Shown: one piece after another, positions 6,538-10,114 of the stretch
Layout of the letters: each line of letters begins with the position of its first letter
Numbering within the stretch: position 1 is the stretch's first letter
Source: Bacteroides ovatus
GTDB lineage: Bacteria > Bacteroidota > Bacteroidia > Bacteroidales > Bacteroidaceae
Direction of reading: 5' to 3'
Length of the DNA stretch: 10,114 nucleotides
NCBI GenBank assembly: GCA_030844565.1
Contig: JAUUNK010000182.1
Coordinates: 1-10,114, forward strand
Made by a program: the position numbers and the translations under genes
Notes under the pieces: generated by a model
Told to the model about the DNA's origin: nothing
What the model saw: only the letters and a program-made list of their open reading frames with translations
The model's database searches: none

Positions 6538-6621
6538 AGCTTTTTATCCTTTATTATTATACCACTAAGGTAGCATAATAAACCCACATGTCATAGTATT
6601 AGAAGCCTTATTGTCAGACTG

Positions 6622-6645
6622 TTAGCTTAGTTTAGCTAAGGCTAA
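6622..6645. promoter_or_regulatory. Hairpin upstream of the amidoligase gene
   Basis: TTAGCTTAG pairs with CTAAGGCTAA with one bulged base and a 5-base loop. It lies about 85 bases before the amidoligase start, in the 282-base gap between divergent genes. It could be an operator or part of the leader. No perfect TAnnTTTG box is visible on the minus strand in this gap, so the amidoligase promoter is not located. Confidence 0.35.
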
Positions 6646-6679
6646 ATACCCTTATTTTATGTATCCGATTATAACATTG

Positions 6680-6719
6680 CAGCAATCTACAAGGACAGCA
6701 ATACAGCAATCTACAGTTC
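6680..6719 (+). repeat. Direct repeats CAGCAATCTACA, with a further copy at 7720
   Basis: CAGCAATCTACA occurs at 6680-6691 and again at 6704-6715, with CAGCAAT in between (6696-6702). The longer form GCAATCTACAGTTC at 6706-6719 recurs exactly at 7720-7733, on the other side of the yfcE gene and next to the hairpin cluster. Such short repeats may be protein-binding sites of a transfer origin, or traces of an insertion. Confidence 0.5.
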
Positions 6720-6754
6720 AGGGAACCTGTCTTTTTTTCTCATCGTTTCCCCGG

Positions 6755-6786
6755 TTAGGGAGATTAGATAATTATGCTTATTTTTG
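6755..6786 (+). promoter_or_regulatory. Bacteroidetes-type promoter of yfcE
   Basis: TATTTTTG (6779-6786) matches the Bacteroides -7 consensus TAnnTTTG exactly. TTAG (6755-6758) is one base off the -33 TTTG, at a spacing of 20 bases. Transcription would start near 6793, leaving a leader of about 27 bases before the ATG. Confidence 0.55.
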
Positions 6787-6819
6787 TGCATTGAAAACTT
6801 AACCCGTAACGAATAGATT

Positions 6820-7362
6820 ATGATGAAATACCTGATTGTGTCCGACATACATGGCTCGTTACCGGCACTGGAACAAGTGCTGGCATTTTACAGGGAGCAG
6901 CAATGCGGAATGCTTTGTATTTTGGGAGATATCCTGAATTATGGTCCCCGGAACGGGATACCTCAAGGACTTGACCCGAAAGGGATCGCAGAACGTCTCA
7001 ATGCGATGGCCGGTGAGATTGTCGCCATCCGTGGAAACTGTGATTCGGAGGTGGACCAGATGCTGCTGGACTTTCCCATCCTGTCCGATTACACCCTGTT
7101 GGTGGATAATGGAAAACGTTTCTTTCTCACCCACGGACATATCTACAATGAGGACAGACTGCCGAAGGGAAGGTTCGATTGTCTTTTTTATGGTCACACC
7201 CACCGGTGGAAACTTGAACGGACTGAGCATACAGCGGTCTGCAATACCGGCTCCATCACTTTCCCGAAGGACGGGAACATGCCAACATTCGCTATTTACT
7301 GTGACGATACGGTATCCGTTCACCGGCTGGACGGCAGCAGGCTCAAGGAACTTTCTCTCTGA
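6820..7362 (+). CDS. yfcE: YfcE-type metallophosphoesterase (phosphodiesterase)
   Basis: This 180-residue protein closely follows E. coli YfcE (about 184 residues, from memory), starting MMKYLIVSDIHGSLPA. All metal-ligand motifs of calcineurin-like phosphoesterases are present: D9 and H11 (SDIHG), GD 36-37 followed by LNYGPRN, GNCD 72-75, HGH 105-107 and GHTH 125-128. YfcE is a soluble, metal-dependent phosphodiesterase active on artificial substrates; its natural substrate is not established. The start is ATGATG at 6820 or 6823, and the upstream site is weak (AACGAATAGATT). It has its own promoter, reads away from the amidoligase gene and has no partner downstream. It is probably cargo and not part of the transfer machinery. 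No clear terminator is seen directly after it. Confidence 0.92.
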   Translation: MMKYLIVSDIHGSLPALEQVLAFYREQQCGMLCILGDILNYGPRNGIPQGLDPKGIAERLNAMAGEIVAIRGNCDSEVDQMLLDFPILSDYTLLVDNGKRFFLTHGHIYNEDRLPKGRFDCLFYGHTHRWKLERTEHTAVCNTGSITFPKDGNMPTFAIYCDDTVSVHRLDGSRLKELSL

Positions 7363-7506
7363 TGGGGAATGTATAATAACAGCCTATTATAATTGTAGCC
7401 TTTTATAATTGCTTATCCATTATACAAATATAGCAATATCCAAAACGCCAATTATTCAGTTGTCACTGTGTAACATTCCAAGAGACTACAGATATAATAG
7501 TATTCG

Positions 7507-7587
7507 GATTATCCGATTATCAAAATATTCAGTTCTCTGAATATTCAATTATCACGAAAAAGAAGCCATCTGATGTGTCGGATAATC
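7507..7587. repeat. Nested inverted repeats downstream of yfcE
   Basis: GATTATCCGA (7507-7516) and its complement TCGGATAATC (7578-7587) form a 10-base inverted repeat. Inside lies a perfect 9-bp hairpin AATATTCAG-TTCT-CTGAATATT (7524-7545). A further short palindrome ATTCCG-CCTC-CGGAAT follows at about 7624-7639. No gene is visible from 7363 to 7890, and this stretch is rich in such symmetries, which suggests protein-binding or structural DNA. Confidence 0.5.
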
Positions 7588-7746
7588 GTAGAATGCTCTA
7601 CTATTACAGGAAGCTACAGCCTATTCCGCCTCCGGAATATTGGTAAAAAACGCCAACTTTCCTGAAGAAGCAGACCGAAATCGGGAGAGGTTGCCATCGG
7701 GAGGGAGGCACCAGTCGGGGCAATCTACAGTTCTACTTAAAAACGT

Positions 7747-7829
7747 TGTCCCCGTAGAGGGGACAGCAAGTTGTGTTTTCGTTTAACGAAAACCGGACGG
7801 TTTAACGGCATATTCCGCCGCCAAACCGT
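7747..7829. other. Cluster of three inverted repeats, candidate transfer origin (oriT)
   Basis: Three stems stand in a row: TGTCCCC-GTAGA-GGGGACA (7747-7765, 7 bp), GTTTTCGTT-T-AACGAAAAC (7775-7793, 9 bp) and ACGGTTT...AAACCGT (7797-7829, 7 bp), the last enclosing a smaller GGC...GCC symmetry. They follow the GCAATCTACAGTTC repeat and the direct repeat ATCGGGAG (7680-7687 and 7697-7704). Dense inverted repeats in a gene-free stretch upstream of a divergent tra operon fit the oriT/mob region of Bacteroides conjugative elements. No relaxase gene is visible and the nick site cannot be recognised. The first stem could also be a terminator, though it lacks a T-tract. Confidence 0.4.
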
Positions 7830-7890
7830 TCCTCAGAATATAGCTCCAGAGTCGCAAATTCAGCCAGAAAGAAACTGCATGTTGCAAGAG

Positions 7891-8026
7891 TTATTTATTG
7901 ATATCTTCCTTTAAAGACTTGATTCTTTTATTATTAATCATTCTTCCCGGCTTGATTGAACTAAAAATAAAAAATAACTGTTACCCCAATTCCAATTGCA
8001 ATGAATTTGGTTTTGGCATTTATCAT
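7891..8026 (-). pseudogene. Small membrane protein gene with one-base frameshift
   Basis: ATG 8026 opens MINAKTKFIAIGIGVTVIF and then stops at TAG 7961-7963 (21 residues). If one base is removed from the T6 run (A6 at 7969-7974 on the plus strand) the frame continues, with a further 24 or so residues rich in Lys, Arg and Ser (SSIKPGRMINNKRIKSLKED), to a TAA at 7891. That gives about 44 residues: one hydrophobic segment and a basic tail. It starts two bases after the stop of the remnant upstream, so the two were probably co-transcribed. I do not recognise the family. The 21-residue form may be all that is made. Confidence 0.4.
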
Positions 8027-8028
8027 CT

Positions 8029-8338
8029 TTAGTAGCTGTAATACATCCTTCTAAACTCTTCCCCTTGGTCTTGTTGGTCTGGTAACATGTTTGGATGGTC
8101 CCTACCAGAACTTATAGTTAAAGTAAAAACGGAATTGTTTTTTGTAATATCCCTTACAAAAAATAGGAAGTCCCAAATTAGATTCTGAATAATTAATTTT
8201 AAAGGCATTCTTTATGTCATCTAAAGAATTAAAAAATAGATTGCCATCTCCTTTTGTATCATCAGAAATAAGATATAATGTGATAATTGATTTTTGTAAT
8301 ATTTCTGTGTCTTTAGGGGAAAAACTTTGAAGACTTGA
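8029..8338 (-). pseudogene. C-terminal remnant of an unknown surface-type protein, frameshifted
   Basis: From 8338 the frame reads SSLQSFSPKDTEILQKSIIT, with DDTKGDGNLFFNSLDDIKNA further on, to GLPIF. There a T6 run (A6 at 8158-8163 on the plus strand) shifts it; with one T removed it continues VRDITKNNSVFTLTISSGRD and ends EEFRRMYYSY at TAA 8029. Upstream an in-frame TAG at 8339-8341 blocks it and no start is seen. Roughly 102 residues of a beta-rich, Asn/Asp/Ser-rich C-terminus remain, a composition common in Bacteroidetes secreted or lipoprotein domains. The family is not recognised. The remnant is low in GC, unlike the tra genes. Confidence 0.45.
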
Positions 8339-8365
8339 CTATATCCTGTATTTTACAGGAAAGTA

Positions 8366-8373
8366 TAAATTTG
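8366..8373 (+). promoter_or_regulatory. -7 box of a small plus-strand unit
   Basis: TAAATTTG is an exact match to TAnnTTTG and lies 49 bases before the ATG at 8423. No good -33 TTTG is found at 19-21 bases upstream, so the promoter is uncertain. The hairpin TCCTGTA-TTT-TACAGGA sits just upstream (about 8344-8360). Confidence 0.35.
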
Positions 8374-8422
8374 GACTGTGAACTAGAAATAAATTAGGGG
8401 ATCTTTTTATTGGGGAGAACGT

Positions 8423-8551
8423 ATGAACTGGTATATATTGGTATTGATAATTGACGTACCAGCTGTGCATCTGTCCATTTTCTATCTCGGTAGCGATATA
8501 CAAGGTTGGAAGATGAATACAGAAGGGGTTGCACAAATGAGAAGAATTTAG
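8423..8551 (+). CDS. Possible 42-residue membrane peptide
   Basis: MNWYILVLIIDVPAVHLSIF opens a 42-residue ORF with a hydrophobic first half (about residues 3-22) and a polar tail ending QMRRI. A good ribosome site, GGGGAG, lies five bases before the ATG, and a strong terminator follows 100 bases after the stop. The family is not recognised. Downstream, between the stop and the terminator, another frame reads NEKNLVAILFSLCCMLAGRI, which looks membrane-like, so the unit may be a longer gene broken by a frameshift. A short regulatory RNA is the other reading. Confidence 0.35.
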   Translation: MNWYILVLIIDVPAVHLSIFYLGSDIQGWKMNTEGVAQMRRI

Positions 8552-8651
8552 TGGCTATACTGTTTTCGCTGTGCTGTATGCTGGCGGGAAGGATACTCCT
8601 TTTGGGAAAGTAGAAAGATAAAAGGCAGTCGGGCACTAGAGATAAAAAGTG

Positions 8652-8700
8652 AGAGGAGCTCCATAGAACGGAAGCTCTCCTCTTTTATTTTTTTATTTTG
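8652..8700 (+). terminator. Rho-independent terminator
   Basis: AGAGGAG (8652-8658) pairs with CTCCTCT (8677-8683), extended by CTCC with GGAAG through small bulges, and is followed by a T-rich run to 8700. It ends the plus-strand unit that begins near 8373. A short T5 on the other side means it might also work weakly on the minus strand. Confidence 0.8.
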
Positions 8701-8805
8701 TACTAAGTTATAAGATTCCGGCTTGTCACAAGCAAGAATAATATAAGCAGATTCCTGTTTCACAACAGATATCTATGCCGCAAAGATACATGAAATATAT
8801 ATTAA

Positions 8806-9009
8806 CACAATGATTTAACGGGTTTTGTTGGGGAAGCTGTCTGTGACGGGGGAATGGACGCTAAGGTGCTTGACATACTGGAGAACTGCTTCGAGTGGAA
8901 CAGGGACAGGAAACTGATACGGAAAATAAGGAAAGAGGTGGAGGACTTCGAGCGTTGGACGGAAATGAAGGCGGCAGAAATGCTGCGTGCCAAGAGGCAG
9001 CAAAAATAA
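8806..9009 (+). pseudogene. 3' fragment of an unrecognised gene
   Basis: A frame open from 8806 to TAA 9009 contains, from ATG 8854, the 51-residue MDAKVLDILENCFEWNRDRK and on to DFERWTEMKAAEMLRAKRQQK. It is highly charged, probably two helices, with higher GC and codon use more like the tra genes than its AT-rich surroundings. The frame before the ATG (LTGFVGEAVCDGG) also looks coding, and there is no ribosome site at 8854, so this is more likely the C-terminal end of a larger lost protein than a complete small gene. Family not recognised. Confidence 0.5.
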
Positions 9010-9039
9010 ATCTCATTTATATCATATTATGCAATATAC

Positions 9040-9081
9040 AAAGCTGATAAAATATTCAAAAAAAAATATTTTATCAGCTTT
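9040..9081. terminator. 17-bp perfect hairpin, likely bidirectional terminator
   Basis: AAAGCTGATAAAATATT (9040-9056) and its exact complement (9065-9081) enclose the 8-base loop CAAAAAAA. It sits 30 bases after the plus-strand fragment and downstream of the minus-strand lipoprotein unit, as expected for a terminator between converging genes, though the arms are AT-rich and the T-tracts are part of the stem. Confidence 0.55.
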
Positions 9082-9121
9082 CAAATAATGAATTACTACA
9101 TAACCTACATTAAGAAGTGCA

Positions 9122-9280
9122 TTAGTATATAGAAAGTAGTGAATATACACTAGTTACGATAAGCCGAGTTTTTTTTACTAAAGATGGTGGCGAAGATTCT
9201 TGTTTCATTACTTCTCTGTCATCGAAATATGAAGTTAAAAACATAATTGTCAAAATCAACAAACGTGTATACTGTTTTAT
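9122..9280 (-). pseudogene. Small lipoprotein-like ORF lacking start and lipobox Cys
   Basis: From 9280 the frame reads (ATA)KQYTRLLILTIMFLTSYFDD, then REVMKQESSPPSLVKKTRL and ends SVYSLLSIY at TAA 9122. The beginning has the exact look of a Bacteroidetes lipoprotein signal (charged start, hydrophobic run, LTS-Cys-x-Asp-Asp), but the first codon is ATA where ATG would fit and the lipobox position is Tyr (TAT) where Cys (TGT) would fit. Each is one G-to-A change. It begins 32 bases after the stop of the lipoprotein gene upstream, consistent with an operon. Restart at ATG 9244 would lose the signal. A chance reading frame cannot be excluded. Confidence 0.35.
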
Positions 9281-9312
9281 AATTAATATAATTAAGGTTA
9301 ATACTGAATACG

Positions 9313-10114
9313 TTAAAAGTCAAAAGTGCCATGTTTATAAGAGGACCGGGAAGGTTTATAATAATCCTCACCCGGGGTCTGGGGTTGTATAAAATCTTGT
9401 CTGAATATTTCTGTAGGATTATCTGTAATTAAATCTGCATCATGGGTATATATGTTAAAATAGCACTCTGGATCTGTTTTTTGGTTATATGGTCCTTCTC
9501 CCACAAAAGAAAATTTGTAAAAACCAATTTTTTCTCCGTCTTTTCTGACTGTAAGGAACCAGACATTACCACTACTTATCGTTTTAAATCTCAATCCGTT
9601 TAATGATGAATAAGTTTCCTCTATAAACTGGCCATTCAAATATGTCTGTTTTTTACAAGTAAAAGGTGACTCAAATCTACCACCTTCAGCTGGTAGAATA
9701 AAAGGATTCTGTTCCGAATGGATTTTATACACAAATGTCAACTTTCCTTTATCTATAATTAGTGGAATTTTTTCTACTTTTATGCCATTAATAGTAGAGT
9801 AAGAAATCTGTAAATCAGCATTCAAAATTTTATCTTCTTTATTAATATTTGAGGTTATATTTAATACTACCTGATCGCCCTCCACTTTTGTTTCTATATC
9901 AGAAAAAAGAGTTTTATCAAATTCTACCGAAACATCCCTGGGAATAATCGGAACCTCTGAACTTAAAACATCATCTATTAATGTTTTTTTTATAATCGTA
10001 ATCGTAATAATACGTTTCTCTCCAAGACAGCTAAACGGTTTGGATGCGTCCTTACTTGTTAATACTTGATACTCTGTTTTTCTATTGTTTTCCTCTTTTT
10101 GACAGGATAACAAT
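9313..10114 (-). CDS. Lipoprotein of unknown function, 5' end beyond the window
   Basis: The frame is open through the right edge. At the edge it reads LLSCQKEENN, a lipobox (L-L-S-C) followed by polar residues, so it is a signal-peptidase II lipoprotein with about 263 residues after the Cys; the TTG at 10113 is not the start. The body is beta-strand-rich (ISYSTINGIKVEKIPLIIDK, PFILPAEGGRFESPFTCKKQ and a GNVWFLTVRKDGEKIGFYKF stretch). The PAEGG and W-x-x-V features vaguely recall BACON-type Ig-like domains of Bacteroidetes, but I would not name it. Complete to TAA 9313, with tail PGEDYYKPSRSSYKHGTFDF. AT-rich, like the remnants to its left. Confidence 0.7.
   Translation of the reverse strand, partial: LLSCQKEENNRKTEYQVLTSKDASKPFSCLGEKRIITITIIKKTLIDDVLSSEVPIIPRDVSVEFDKTLFSDIETKVEGDQVVLNITSNINKEDKILNADLQISYSTINGIKVEKIPLIIDKGKLTFVYKIHSEQNPFILPAEGGRFESPFTCKKQTYLNGQFIEETYSSLNGLRFKTISSGNVWFLTVRKDGEKIGFYKFSFVGEGPYNQKTDPECYFNIYTHDADLITDNPTEIFRQDFIQPQTPGEDYYKPSRSSYKHGTFDF

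Noticed and set aside
6859..7323. A 154-residue minus-strand ORF opposite yfcE
   Set aside because: The yfcE frame is unmistakable by its metal-binding motifs, so this is a shadow.
7363..7890. tRNA, rRNA or riboswitch in the gene-free stretch
   Set aside because: No cloverleaf, no rRNA-like sequence and no known aptamer core could be recognised; only inverted and direct repeats are seen.
8339..8636. Minus-strand ORFs of 65 and 80 residues opposite the small plus-strand unit
   Set aside because: Overlapping each other, no ribosome sites, ordinary composition for chance AT-rich frames. One is in frame with the remnant at 8029-8338 but separated by TAG, and no continuity of domain can be shown.

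Overview
The window looks like Bacteroidales (Bacteroides/Parabacteroides-type) DNA. It carries the start of a CTnDOT-family conjugation operon on the minus strand (traA, a DUF3408 gene, traD, traE, traF, traG, read from about 5127 down to 27). It also has Bacteroidetes-style -7 promoter boxes (TAnnTTTG) and purine-rich or A-rich ribosome sites.

Layout from left to right. Bases 1-53 are sequence that does not belong to traG. They cut off its 3' end, so the operon is broken at the left edge. Bases 27-2756 hold traG, traF and traE. traG and traE each carry an in-frame TGA (codons 57 and 14), and only traF is intact. Bases 2757-3165, between traE and traD, look empty at first but hold the most interesting structure of the window. 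There are four tandem 27-base ORFs, each encoding an 8-residue peptide with the pattern M-x-x-[FY]-[FY]-D-S-G, each ending in TGA followed by TCC and most with a recognisable ribosome site. A GC-rich hairpin with two mutually exclusive foldings follows, just before traE. Bases 3166-5127 hold traD, the DUF3408 gene and the ParA-like traA, closely packed. A Rho-independent terminator (5312-5353) separates them from an upstream two-gene unit: an Amidoligase_2-type enzyme (5602-6537) translationally coupled (ATGA overlap) to a 75-residue protein of unknown function.

The plus-strand gene at 6820-7362 is a YfcE-type metallophosphoesterase with its own promoter. Copies of a short direct repeat (GCAATCTACAGTTC) lie on both sides of it. 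Bases 7363-7890 have no gene but contain a dense cluster of inverted repeats, a candidate transfer origin. The mob genes that would normally be expected nearby are absent.

From 7890 to the right edge the DNA is AT-rich and decayed: two minus-strand gene remnants with one-base frameshifts in T6 runs, a compact plus-strand unit (-7 box, 43-codon ORF, strong terminator), a plus-strand gene fragment, a 17-bp hairpin, a damaged small lipoprotein-like ORF, and the 3' part of a lipoprotein gene that runs off the right edge.

Taken together this is a crippled conjugative element: the transfer genes are interrupted or nonsense-mutated, while the amidoligase pair, the peptide array and the accessory phosphoesterase remain intact.
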